Assembly (NCBI GenBank): GCA_963730115.1
Contig: CAVSQM010000007.1
Span: forward strand, 1-64,000
Length of the DNA stretch: 64,000 nucleotides
Source of the DNA: DASQFQ01 sp963730115
GTDB taxonomy: Bacteria > Actinomycetota > Thermoleophilia > Solirubrobacterales > Solirubrobacteraceae
Direction: 5' to 3'
The notes under the pieces were generated by a model. It ran no database searches and was not told where the DNA came from. It worked only from the letters and a program-made list of their open reading frames with translations. The translations under genes were made by a program, and so were the position numbers. Of this stretch, positions 47,183 through 55,243 are shown one piece after another. Numbering within the stretch: the first letter of the stretch is position 1; each line of letters starts with the position of its first letter.

Positions 47183-48057
47183 GCGACCGCATCGGATTCA
47201 TCGGCCTGGGGATCATGGGCAAGCCCATGGCGGCGCGCCTGGTCGCCGCCGGCTTCCCCGTCGTCGTCCACAACCGCAGCCAGGAGGCGGTCGAGGAGCT
47301 CGCCGGCGAGGGCGCCGAGACCGCGGCGACCCCGCGCGAGGTCGCCGAGCGCTCCGACGTCGTGATCACCATGCTCCCCGACTCGCCCGACGTGGAGGCC
47401 GTCGTGCTCGGCGAGGACGGCGTCATCGAAGGCCTCAGCGAGGGCATGCTGCTGATCGACATGTCGACGATCGCGCCCGCCATGGCGCGGCAGGTCCACG
47501 CGGCCCTGGCCGAGCGCGGCGTGGAGGCCGTCGACGCGCCGGTGTCCGGGGGCGAGCCCGCGGCCGTCGACGGGCAGCTGTCGATCATGGCCGGGGGGAG
47601 CGAGGCGGCCGTCGAGCGGGCCGAGCCGATCTTCGCCGAGCTCGGCAAGGCGACCACGCACATCGGCGGGGCGGGTGCCGGCCAGGTCGCCAAGGCCGCC
47701 AACCAGGTCGTGGTCGCGCTCACGATCCAGGCGGTCGCGGAGGCGCTGACGCTGGCGTCGAAGGCCGATGTCGATCCCGCGCGCGTGCGCGAGGCGCTGC
47801 TCGGCGGGTTCGCGCAGTCGAAGATCCTCGAGGCGCACGGGGAGAAGATGCTCGAGGACCGCTTCGAGCCCGGCTTCCGGATCGAGCTGCACCGCAAGGA
47901 CGTGGGGATCGCGCTCGACACGGCGCGCGAGCAGGGCGTCGCGCTGCCGGCCACCGCCGGGGTCGCCGAGCAGTTCAACGCGCTGATCGCCCAGGGCTCC
48001 GGCGGGCTCGACCACTCCGCGCTGGTCACGCTCTACCGCCAGCTGAGCGGGTCCTAG
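47179..48057 (+). CDS. Beta-hydroxyacid dehydrogenase (3-hydroxyisobutyrate/L-threonate dehydrogenase family)
   Basis: 292 residues: IGFIGLGIMGKPMAARLVAA (NAD(P) site), VDAPVSGGEPAAVDGQLSIM (substrate site), GAGAGQVAKAANQVVVALTI with the catalytic Lys, and RIELHRKDVGIALDTAREQG near the C-terminus. The family covers 3-hydroxyisobutyrate, tartronate semialdehyde and L-threonate dehydrogenases. It overlaps the ligase gene and so is transcribed with the aryl-CoA operon, but its chemistry also fits the opposing DUF1537/PdxA2 operon, whose stop it overlaps by four bases (shared CTAG). Confidence 0.92.
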   Translation: MSDRIGFIGLGIMGKPMAARLVAAGFPVVVHNRSQEAVEELAGEGAETAATPREVAERSDVVITMLPDSPDVEAVVLGEDGVIEGLSEGMLLIDMSTIAPAMARQVHAALAERGVEAVDAPVSGGEPAAVDGQLSIMAGGSEAAVERAEPIFAELGKATTHIGGAGAGQVAKAANQVVVALTIQAVAEALTLASKADVDPARVREALLGGFAQSKILEAHGEKMLEDRFEPGFRIELHRKDVGIALDTAREQGVALPATAGVAEQFNALIAQGSGGLDHSALVTLYRQLSGS

Positions 48058-49025
48058 GCCAGCTGCGCGGCCATCCGCAGCGCCGCGCTCATGCTGGCGC
48101 TGCGGGCCTGGTCCTGCCCGGCGATGTCGAACGCGGTCCCGTGGTCGACGGACGTGCGGATGATCGGCAGCCCGCCGGTCACGTTCACCGCGTCGTCGGA
48201 GTGGAGGAGCTTGATCGGGATGTGGCCCTGGTCGTGGTACATGGCGACCACGAGGTCGTAGCGGCCGGCGCGCGCGGCGCCGAAGACGGTGTCGCCCGGC
48301 AGCGGGCCGGTCACGTCCGCGCCCGCCGCCCGGAGGCGCTCGATCGCCGGCACGAGCACGCGCTGCTCCTGATCGCCGAACAGGCCGCCCTCGCCCGCGT
48401 GGGGATTCAATCCCGCCACCGCGAGCCGGGGAGCGTCGATCCCCAGCCGCCGCAGCAGCTCGGTGGCGATCCCCACCACCGACTCCAGGCGCTCGGCCGT
48501 GATCTTCCCGGGCACGTCCTCGAGCGCGATGTGGGTCGTCATGTGCGCCACCCGCAGCTCCGGCCCGACGAGCAGCATCGAGACCTCCGCGCCGTCGCAC
48601 ATATCGGCCAGCAGCTCGGTGTGCCCGGCGTGCGCGTAGCCCGCCTGCCGCATCGACGCCTTGTTGAGCGGCGCCGTGGCCAGGGCGCCGACGCGGCCCG
48701 TCAGCGCCGCCCACGTGGCGGCGCGGACGGCGGCCACCGCCAGCTCGCCGCCCGCCGCGCTCACCTCGCCATAGGGCGGCGGCTCGACCTCGGACACCGG
48801 GTGGACCAGGATCCGCTCGGGCCCCGCGTCGTCGCGCGTGAGGTCGGGGTCGAGGGCGAGCTCGAGCCCGCTCGCGGCGGGCTCGCGCTCCAGCGCGGCC
48901 TGCGTCCCGAACACCACGGGGCGGCAGTGCTCGTACAGCTCCGGCTCGCGCAGCGCCTTGAGCGCGACCTCGGGCCCGACGCCCGCCGGATCGCCCATCG
49001 TGATCGCCACCCGCGGCCGCGTCAT
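48054..49025 (-). CDS. pdxA2: PdxA2-like 4-phospho-hydroxyacid dehydrogenase
   Basis: 323 residues of the PdxA family: VAITMGDPAGVGPEVALKAL, ATAPLNKASMRQAGYAHAGH, VAGLNPHAGEGGLFGDQEQR, VVAMYHDQGHIPIKLLHSDD and IRTSVDHGTAFDIAGQDQAR, with the three metal-binding His intact. Genuine PdxA acts in pyridoxal phosphate synthesis, but PdxA2 next to a DUF1537 kinase is known to oxidise and decarboxylate four-carbon acid phosphates to dihydroxyacetone phosphate. The ATG overlaps the kinase stop (ATGA), making the catabolic role the better call. Confidence 0.88.
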   Translation of the reverse strand: MTRPRVAITMGDPAGVGPEVALKALREPELYEHCRPVVFGTQAALEREPAASGLELALDPDLTRDDAGPERILVHPVSEVEPPPYGEVSAAGGELAVAAVRAATWAALTGRVGALATAPLNKASMRQAGYAHAGHTELLADMCDGAEVSMLLVGPELRVAHMTTHIALEDVPGKITAERLESVVGIATELLRRLGIDAPRLAVAGLNPHAGEGGLFGDQEQRVLVPAIERLRAAGADVTGPLPGDTVFGAARAGRYDLVVAMYHDQGHIPIKLLHSDDAVNVTGGLPIIRTSVDHGTAFDIAGQDQARSASMSAALRMAAQLA

Positions 49026-50020
49026 GCCACCAGCCGCGCGAGCAGGTCGTCGTCCCCGAAGGACCCGGACTTGAAGATCAGGCGCAGCTCCCGGCCGTCG
49101 GCGAGCGTGCAGCGCAGCAGCGGCGCGCCCGGCGCGGCCTCGCGCTCCGCCCGCAGCACCTCGACCCCGAGCGCCGTGCACACCGCGTGCGCGGTGTCCC
49201 CGCCGACGACGATCACCAGCCGCGGCGTGGCGTCGCGCAGCGCGCGGGCCGCGGCACGCCCGAGCGGGCCGGCCGGTCCGGTGAGGAGCGCGTCGCGACC
49301 GGCCTCCAGCGCGCGAGCAGCCGCCTCGCCGTCGAGCGCCACGCTGGTCACCGACAGGAGGTCGGCCTGCCGGGCGGCGAGCTCCGTCCGGCTGCCCGAG
49401 ACGACCAGCACCGGGCCGCTCGCCGGCGCGACGGCGGGCGGCGACGACCCTCGCCGCCGGGCATGCGCTGCCGCCAACCCGCCGGAGCCGACGAGCAGCG
49501 GCCGCTCCGGCTGGGCCTCCAGCTCGCCCGCGAGCGCGTCGAGGTCCTCCGTCCGCGCGGCGTCGACCACGACCCGCTGCACGTCCGACGGGCCGAGCAG
49601 CGCAGCGACGTCGACCTCTTCGGAGTCCCATCGCTGGCGACCGTCGACCGTGGTCCGCCCGAGGGCGGGGAAGGCGGGGGCGACCACCACCCGCGACGGG
49701 CGCAGCTCGCGCTCGACCGCCGAGAGCTCCGCCGCGACGTTGCCGCGCAAGGTCGAATCGAGCTTCTTGTACATCCAGGCCCGATCGTCGCAGTGGCGGG
49801 CGAACCAGCGCGCCACCGCCCCGGCGCGATCTGCCGCGACTGAAGCGTCGACGTCACGGCTGGCCGTGTCGAAGGCGAGCACCGCCGCCTCCGGGGGCGT
49901 GACGAGCGCCGCCTCGCGCCACGGCACCACGAGCGTCTCCAGACCGGCGGCGGCGAAGCCGACCGCGCTGTCCGCGGCCCCCGTGAGATCGTCGGCCTGG
50001 ATCACCCACTCGACCGCCAC
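49022..50020 (-). CDS. dtnK: Four-carbon acid sugar kinase (DUF1537 family)
   Basis: 332 residues, shorter than the usual 400 or so. N-terminal substrate domain: WVIQADDLTGAADSAVGFAA and MYKKLDSTLRGNVAAELSAV. C-terminal nucleotide domain: VLVVSGSRTELAARQADLLS, VIVVGGDTAHAVCTALGVEV and LIFKSGSFGDDDLLARL. These enzymes phosphorylate D-threonate, D-erythronate or related acids. With PdxA2 directly downstream, D-threonate-like substrates are the most likely. The dtnK symbol is by analogy; substrate is not proven. Confidence 0.85.
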   Translation of the reverse strand: MAVEWVIQADDLTGAADSAVGFAAAGLETLVVPWREAALVTPPEAAVLAFDTASRDVDASVAADRAGAVARWFARHCDDRAWMYKKLDSTLRGNVAAELSAVERELRPSRVVVAPAFPALGRTTVDGRQRWDSEEVDVAALLGPSDVQRVVVDAARTEDLDALAGELEAQPERPLLVGSGGLAAAHARRRGSSPPAVAPASGPVLVVSGSRTELAARQADLLSVTSVALDGEAAARALEAGRDALLTGPAGPLGRAAARALRDATPRLVIVVGGDTAHAVCTALGVEVLRAEREAAPGAPLLRCTLADGRELRLIFKSGSFGDDDLLARLVA

Positions 50021-50026
50021 GGGCGG

Positions 50027-50122
50027 CTACTCGGACAGCAGTCCGAGCGCCGCCGCGGCGGCGTAGAGCACCACGAACGTGACCATGAAGACCACGAAGC
50101 GGGCGAAGAGTCTGCGCGCCAT
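50027..50122 (-). CDS. 31-residue single-span membrane peptide
   Basis: A tiny open frame with basic residues, then one apolar helix: MARRLFARFVVFMVTFVVLY, AAAAALGLLSE. It begins six bases after the NRAMP-like transporter stop and ends six bases before the kinase gene, in the same direction, exactly filling the gap. A positive-inside N-terminus and 20-residue helix fit a small accessory subunit of the transporter. No homologue recalled; position and composition make it believable. Confidence 0.6.
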   Translation of the reverse strand: MARRLFARFVVFMVTFVVLYAAAAALGLLSE

Positions 50123-50128
50123 CCCGAC

Positions 50129-51592
50129 CTACAGATCGCCGATCTGGACGATCACGAGCCAGCCCGCGAAGAAGCCGTAGAAGGCGACCGCGAAGAACAG
50201 GGCGCCGAGCCGCATGCCCTTCACCCGGATCGCCTCCGGCAGCGACCGGCGGTTGAGGCGGATCAGCAGGATCGAGTAGATGAACATCACGATGCCGTTC
50301 AAGCACGCCGACAGCACGAGCAGCACGAGCGGCTGGTCGAAGCCGGAGAGCAGGATGAGGACGCCGAAGGTGATCATGCTCCACACCACGAGGAAGTAGA
50401 GCTTGCTCTCGCTCCAGCTCTGGTTGTCACGGGCGTACAGCGTCTTGGTCACGTCGGCGGTGAGCCGCGAGACGTAGTCGACCACGCCGAGGGCCACGAG
50501 CGACAACGAGAGCGAGCCGAAGACCCAGAACAGCGTCCCGAACCAGGGCGCCACGACGTCCTTGAGGACGTTGCCCTGGGCCTCGATGAAGTCGAAGTTC
50601 GCTTCCTCGGCGATGTCCTGGCCGTAGACCGTCGAGTACGCCAGCACCGAGAAGATGACGATCGAGCCCACGCAGATGGCCCAGAACGAGACGAGCTGCT
50701 CCTTGGAAGCCTGCTTGAACCAGCGGTTGAAGCGCCCGATGTTCTCCTCGTCCTGGCGCACCATCGTGCCGGTGGACGGGGCCGCCTGGTCCTCGCCGGT
50801 GACCGGCGAGACGATGTGCGGGACGTAGGCGCCCATCCCGTAGCCCTTGTCGCGGATCCAGTTGCTCTGCACGAGGTTGTTGGCCCCGCCCGCGCCCGCG
50901 AAAACCAGCCCGGCGAGGATCGTGGCGATCGCGACCTCGTCGCTCGGGATCTGACCGATGCCCGTGACCGCGTCGGGCAGGTCGGCCCAGGCTGACGCCT
51001 TGATCGCCGCGAAGACGGCGATGATCAGGAAGACGATCGTCAGCCCGACCTTGAAGAACTCCGCCTTCTCGAGCGTTTGGTAGACGACGGGCGACGCGGT
51101 CAGCGCGACCCCGATCGAGAGCAGCAGGATGATCGCGATGACGTTGGGGTTACCGCCGACGAGGTAGGTGAAGATCGTCGCTCCCGCGACGCCCCAGCCC
51201 GGCCACATGTTGGGCACGATCGTGAAAATGCAGAAGAGGATGCCCCAGGGCTTCCAGAAGCGCGCGAAGCCCGCCACGGCGGTCTCGCCGGTGGCCAGCG
51301 TGTAGCGCTCGATCTCCATGTTGAGGAAGTACTGGACCGTGACGCCGAGGACGGCCGCCCACAGGAAGCCCAGGCCGACGTTGGCGGTGATGTAGGGCCA
51401 GAGGATGTACTCGCCCGAGCCCACGCCCAGGCCCGCGAGGATGACGCTCGGCCCGAGGATCTTGCGGAACGGCAGCGGCTCCGGCATGTCCGCGTACCCC
51501 ATCGGCGGCAGGTGGTGGCTCGGCGGCTCGGGCGCGTACTCCTCCACTCCGTCGGCGGTTACCTCGCGATCCGGCGTCACTGCTTTCGCCAT
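50129..51592 (-). CDS. NRAMP-related transporter
   Basis: 487 residues from ATG 51592 (purine-rich ribosome site); a GTG at 51685 overlapping the previous stop is an alternative. About 11 membrane helices in the APC/NRAMP fold: ILGPSVILAGLGVGSGEYIL, MWPGWGVAGATIFTYLVGG, ILAGLVFAGAGGANNLVQSN, GTLFWVFGSLSLSLVALGVV. The helix-one metal motif of true NRAMP (DPGN) is replaced by GVGSGEY, so this divergent branch probably does not carry metals. Beside a hydroxyacid operon, uptake of an organic acid is a reasonable inference. Confidence 0.82.
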   Translation of the reverse strand: MAKAVTPDREVTADGVEEYAPEPPSHHLPPMGYADMPEPLPFRKILGPSVILAGLGVGSGEYILWPYITANVGLGFLWAAVLGVTVQYFLNMEIERYTLATGETAVAGFARFWKPWGILFCIFTIVPNMWPGWGVAGATIFTYLVGGNPNVIAIILLLSIGVALTASPVVYQTLEKAEFFKVGLTIVFLIIAVFAAIKASAWADLPDAVTGIGQIPSDEVAIATILAGLVFAGAGGANNLVQSNWIRDKGYGMGAYVPHIVSPVTGEDQAAPSTGTMVRQDEENIGRFNRWFKQASKEQLVSFWAICVGSIVIFSVLAYSTVYGQDIAEEANFDFIEAQGNVLKDVVAPWFGTLFWVFGSLSLSLVALGVVDYVSRLTADVTKTLYARDNQSWSESKLYFLVVWSMITFGVLILLSGFDQPLVLLVLSACLNGIVMFIYSILLIRLNRRSLPEAIRVKGMRLGALFFAVAFYGFFAGWLVIVQIGDL

Positions 51593-51681
51593 ATCCACCC
51601 ACCCCTCCCCAGGTCGGGTGCCGGCCGTGCGGGGCCGGCTCTCTTTCAGGGTGCCCGCGAGGCCGCTCGCCAAACGCCCGG

Positions 51682-52593
51682 TCACACAGGCGGGGCGGGT
51701 CGCCGCGCACGATGGTGAGCCAGGAACAGGAAGAACAGGATCTCGATCGGGAACCCGAGCAGGCCGGGCAACGCCGCGACCGCGCCGACGAGCGAGCCGC
51801 CCGCGGCGGCCGCCAGGGCCACGTTCTTGAAGGCCACCGCGAACGGGGCTTCGGTCTTGAGCTGTGGCGGCGCCATCCAGGTGGCGATCGCTGCCCCGGC
51901 CGCCGAGCGCAGGACGAGCGCGGCCACCACCACGGTGAGCGTCAGCGCGTTCAGCTCGGCCGAGCCGACGCTGTCGAGGAGCTCTCCGCCGAGGCCGAAG
52001 CAGATGACCAGCACGGAGGTGTTGACCAGCCCGCGGCGGACCTTCTGCGGGATGCGCGCGATCTGCGGATGCAGCGCGCGGGCGAGCACGGAGGGCGCGA
52101 TCAGGCCCGCGCCCAGCGTCAGCGCGATCGCCCCCAGCCCGACGAGCTCGCCGGCCGCGAGGTAGACGAGCGCGGGCGTGAGCACGAGGGCGAGGCCGTA
52201 GGCGAGCAGGACGAAGACGAGCAGGTCCCCGCCGGGCACCTCCGCGACGTCGGCGTAGGCCGGGATCAGCGCCGCGGGGGGCGCGGCGGCGATCAGGAAG
52301 AGGCCGAAGCCGAGCGGGTCGTCGAGCCCGATGGCGAGCGCGACGAGCGCCAGCGGCAGCGAGGCGAGCGCGAGGTGCAGGCCGAGCAGGGTGAGGCCGG
52401 GGCGCAGCTTGGCCGACTGCTCGCGCCGCGGCAGCGCACCGACCGTCAGCAGCGTCTGGATGCCGAGGGCCGGCACCGCGAGGGCGCGCGCGGAGCCGGG
52501 CGGTGAGAAGGCGGCGCCGAGCCCGAGGCCGGCGAGGACGGCCGCGACCAGGACGAGCGCGGCGCCGAAGATCCGCCGCTCGCGGCTCTGCAC
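51682..52593 (-). CDS. BASS-like (bile acid:sodium symporter fold) membrane protein
   Basis: 303 residues, nine or ten apolar helices, for example IFGAALVLVAAVLAGLGLGA, LGFGLFLIAAAPPAALIPAY, LLVFVLLAYGLALVLTPALV, LGAIALTLGAGLIAPSVLAR and VVAALVLRSAAGAAIATWMA. The overall pattern (repeat with broken helices rich in Gly/Pro) fits the BASS/AEC transporter group. It starts two bases after the dehydrogenase stop and overlaps the extended NRAMP frame. Likely imports an organic acid used by this operon. Confidence 0.75.
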   Translation of the reverse strand: MQSRERRIFGAALVLVAAVLAGLGLGAAFSPPGSARALAVPALGIQTLLTVGALPRREQSAKLRPGLTLLGLHLALASLPLALVALAIGLDDPLGFGLFLIAAAPPAALIPAYADVAEVPGGDLLVFVLLAYGLALVLTPALVYLAAGELVGLGAIALTLGAGLIAPSVLARALHPQIARIPQKVRRGLVNTSVLVICFGLGGELLDSVGSAELNALTLTVVVAALVLRSAAGAAIATWMAPPQLKTEAPFAVAFKNVALAAAAGGSLVGAVAALPGLLGFPIEILFFLFLAHHRARRPAPPV

Positions 52594-52595
52594 CG

Positions 52596-53630
52596 TCAGT
52601 ACAGAAGCTCGAGGTCGACGCGGTTGCGCAGTTCCTCGCCGGCCAGGTAGCGGCGCAGGTTGTCGCAGAAGAGCTCGACCTGGCGCGCCTCCTCGTCGGG
52701 CACGCGCGCGGTGTCGTGCGGGGAGAGGAGGACGTTCTCGAGCTCCCAGAGCGGGCTCTCGGGCGGCAGCGGCTCCTGCTCGAAGACGTCGAGCGCGGCC
52801 CCGGCCAGCGTGCCGTCGCGCAGCGCGGCGACGAGCGCGTCCTCGTCGACGGCGGTGCCCCGGCCGACGTTGACGAACACCGCTCCGGGCTTGACGGCGG
52901 CGAACACCGCGGCGTCGAGCAGACCGCGGGTCGCGTCCGTCCCGGGCAGCACGCAGGCGATCGCGTCCGCGCGGCCGGCCAGCTCGTGGAGCGCCTCGAT
53001 CGGATGCAGCTCGTCGACGTGCTCGACCGGCTCGCTCACGTCGCGCTTGATGGCCAGCACCGTCATCCCGAATGCCTTGGCGAGCCGCGCGATCTCGGTC
53101 CCGATCGCGCCGGCGCCGACGATCAGCAGGGTCTGCCCGCGGAGCTCGCCGCTCGGCTGCTCCCGGGGCGGCCAGTAGCGCCGCGCCTTGTCGCGCTGCA
53201 TCCGCGGCAGGCGCTTGGCGAACGCCAGCAGGCCCATGAGCGTGAACTCGGCCAGCGGGCCGGCGTGGACGCCGCTCGCGGTCGTCACCGCTATGCGCTC
53301 GACCGCCGAGCGGTCGAGCTCGAGCGCCTGGGCCACCTGCTGGCCGCCGCCGGCGTTGCGCGCCTGCACCCAGCGGAGCGCGGGGCCGCCTCGCACCGCG
53401 TCGACCAGGCCCTGCGGCGACGAGCCGGGGATGCCGAACAGGACCTCGGCGCGCCCGAGCAGCTCGGCCCAGCGGGCGGGCTCGGGCGCGAAGTCGCCCT
53501 CGATGTCACCCATGTAGCGCGCGGCCGGGACGATCGCCGAGTCGTAGAGGAGCTCGATGCGCTCGTCCTCGCGGGCGATGCGGTTGGCGAGCTCCTCGGG
53601 GAGCGGGCTGGCGATGAGGACGGCCGGCAT
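52596..53630 (-). CDS. D-2-hydroxyacid dehydrogenase (NAD)
   Basis: 344 residues: LLIVGAGAIGTEIARLAKAF (NAD motif), AFVNVGRGTAVDEDALV with catalytic Arg, LDVFEQEPLPPESPLWELEN with Glu, and VLLSPHDTARVPDEE with His, the complete R-E-H triad of the family. N-terminal part VLFGIPGSSPQGLVDAVRG binds substrate. First gene of the minus operon with two carriers, DUF1537 kinase and PdxA2-like enzyme. It could interconvert the imported hydroxyacid and its 2-oxo form. Confidence 0.9.
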   Translation of the reverse strand: MPAVLIASPLPEELANRIAREDERIELLYDSAIVPAARYMGDIEGDFAPEPARWAELLGRAEVLFGIPGSSPQGLVDAVRGGPALRWVQARNAGGGQQVAQALELDRSAVERIAVTTASGVHAGPLAEFTLMGLLAFAKRLPRMQRDKARRYWPPREQPSGELRGQTLLIVGAGAIGTEIARLAKAFGMTVLAIKRDVSEPVEHVDELHPIEALHELAGRADAIACVLPGTDATRGLLDAAVFAAVKPGAVFVNVGRGTAVDEDALVAALRDGTLAGAALDVFEQEPLPPESPLWELENVLLSPHDTARVPDEEARQVELFCDNLRRYLAGEELRNRVDLELLY

Positions 53631-53645
53631 CGCCGCATCCTTCCA

Positions 53646-53676
53646 CGCCGCCTCCCGGGTTCGCCGGGAGGCGGCG
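53646..53676 (-). terminator. Strong GC hairpin
   Basis: CGCCGCCTCCCGG (53646-53658), loop GTTCG, CCGGGAGGCGGCG (53664-53676): a perfect 13-base stem. It lies just past the stop of the secreted-protein gene (53685) and before the dehydrogenase start, separating the two minus-strand units. Confidence 0.75.
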
Positions 53677-53684
53677 GGGCGGCG

Positions 53685-54359
53685 TCAGTGGCCGCCGCGG
53701 GCGATGACGTGGATTTCGCCCCTGATGTCGTACGGCTCGCCGAGGTAGATCCCGGTCGCATAGGTGACGATCTCGTGGCGACCGCGGGTGAGCGGCTTGG
53801 TGAACGCGAGCCAGCCGTCGGCGCCGAAGCGGATCCTGGTGCCGGCCGGGGCCTCGAGGAGGTTGTCCTCGGGCAGCGTCGCCCGCCCGTCGGGCGACTG
53901 CGCCCGGTACGCCTCGGTCAAGCGCACGTCGCGGTCGTCGACGATCACCCCGCGCGACATCGCCTGCTCGTTGAGGCCGATCGCGCAGCGGCGGCGTGCG
54001 GCGGGGGTCGCGCCGTAGTACGGCGACTTCTCGTCGTAGTCGTCGCACTCCGTGGTGTCCGGGACGAGCACGAGCGTCGCGCCCACCGGGACCGTGCAGG
54101 TCGCCTCGCCTCCCGTGGAGGGGGTCACGACCGCGATCGTGCGGCGGGTCAGCGGGGTGCAGCCGGGGTAGCGCTCGAACGGCGACGGCGTCTCGAGGAC
54201 CGCCTTCCACCAGCGGCCGAGCCACTCGCCGGGCGACGCTCCGTTGACGTTCTGGCCGGCCTTCTCGAGCGGCCACGAGCCGTGGCCGGCGTTCGCCGCG
54301 GTTGCAGCCGCGGCGGCGATGGTGAGGCTGAGCACTGCGATGAGGGTGAGCCTGCGCAT
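53685..54359 (-). CDS. Secreted protein of unknown function
   Basis: About 224 residues from ATG 54359. Signal peptide MRRLTLIAVLSLTIAAAAAT with cleavage near ANA-GHG. Mature protein: WPLEKAGQNVNGASPGEWLG, RWWKAVLETPSPFERYPGCT, VTPSTGGEATCTVPVGATLV, ECDDYDEKSPYYGATPAARR, TRIRFGADGWLAFTKPLTRG. Cys residues could form disulfides, and the end (DIRGEIHVIARGGH) is beta-rich. I do not recognise the family. It is followed by a strong hairpin, so it is a single-gene unit. Confidence 0.75.
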   Translation of the reverse strand: MRRLTLIAVLSLTIAAAAATAANAGHGSWPLEKAGQNVNGASPGEWLGRWWKAVLETPSPFERYPGCTPLTRRTIAVVTPSTGGEATCTVPVGATLVLVPDTTECDDYDEKSPYYGATPAARRRCAIGLNEQAMSRGVIVDDRDVRLTEAYRAQSPDGRATLPEDNLLEAPAGTRIRFGADGWLAFTKPLTRGRHEIVTYATGIYLGEPYDIRGEIHVIARGGH

Positions 54360-54434
54360 GGGGGCGACGCTAGGCACCCGCCCCCGTCGCTGAAAGCGGG
54401 GAATCCACACGTTTGCTGGACGTATGGGTGAGCC

Positions 54435-54902
54435 TCACCAGCCGAGCGTGCCCGGCGGCCCCTTGAACGGGCCGACGAGCTCGCGCGTGATCCAGCCGCC
54501 GTAGAAGTCGCCCTCCTGCGACGTGACCAGCTCGTCGTCGAGGTACGCGGCGTCGACGCGCCCGGGGTAGAAGGCGACGTACTTCCGGATCGCCATGTAC
54601 TGCGGCGTCGGCGCCGGGAAGGTCCAGGCCACCGCTTCGACGCGGCGGCCAGCGATGACCGCGTCGAGGTACCGCGCCCCGCCCTTGAACTCGCACCACG
54701 TGTTGCCGGCGCTGCTCTCCGTCAGCAGCTCGAGGCGGACATCGGCCGGCGGGACGTAGATCGTGGGCGGATGGCTCGTCTCGAGCACGCGGAGCGCGGA
54801 GCGCGAGTCGGCGAGCATCTCGCCGCCGAGCTCGACGCGCACTCGCGCCATGCACGGCTCGACCGCCGGTGGGCGCGGGTAGTCCCAGACGTGCTCGGTC
54901 AC
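54435..54902 (-). CDS. DUF427 domain protein
   Basis: 155 residues: VRVELGGEMLADSRSALRVL, SHPPTIYVPPADVRLELLTE, GNTWCEFKGGARYLDAVIAG, AVAWTFPAPTPQYMAIRKYV and AFYPGRVDAAYLDDELV. This is a typical DUF427 small beta-barrel, a family without agreed function. GTG 54902 overlaps the stop of the upstream 85-residue gene (GTGA), so they form a two-gene unit. Confidence 0.9.
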   Translation of the reverse strand: MTEHVWDYPRPPAVEPCMARVRVELGGEMLADSRSALRVLETSHPPTIYVPPADVRLELLTESSAGNTWCEFKGGARYLDAVIAGRRVEAVAWTFPAPTPQYMAIRKYVAFYPGRVDAAYLDDELVTSQEGDFYGGWITRELVGPFKGPPGTLGW

Positions 54903-55156
54903 CGGCGCGCCCACTCGATGGCGCGGGTCGCGACGCGGGCGAGGGCGAGCGCGCCGACGGCGCGGCGCACCAGGTTGGTGCCGCTCGCCAGCTCGCCCCA
55001 CGCCCACACCGCGAGCGCGACGTGGGAGCCGAAGCGGGCGACCGCACTCACTCGGCCTCGCGTGATTGCAGCCACCAGCCGCGCCCCCTGCGCCGCCAGC
55101 ATCGGCGCGTTGGGTGGCTGGAAGATGGGATACCGCTCGGGCCAACCGGAGCTCAT
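54899..55156 (-). CDS. 85-residue hypothetical protein
   Basis: MSSGWPERYPIFQPPNAPML, LAAQGARLVAAITRGRVSAV, ARFGSHVALAVWAWGELASG, ending ALARVATRAIEWARR. It is basic and mostly helical with one weakly apolar segment. Coupling to the DUF427 gene through a GTGA overlap supports it being real. No family recognised. Confidence 0.65.
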   Translation of the reverse strand: MSSGWPERYPIFQPPNAPMLAAQGARLVAAITRGRVSAVARFGSHVALAVWAWGELASGTNLVRRAVGALALARVATRAIEWARR

Positions 55157-55243
55157 GTGACTGTTTGTACGGGTCAGAGCGGTCGCCGGATCCCGGACAG
55201 AGCCCTTGCCCCCGCGCGGCCGGAGCGCAATGATCGGCAGTTG

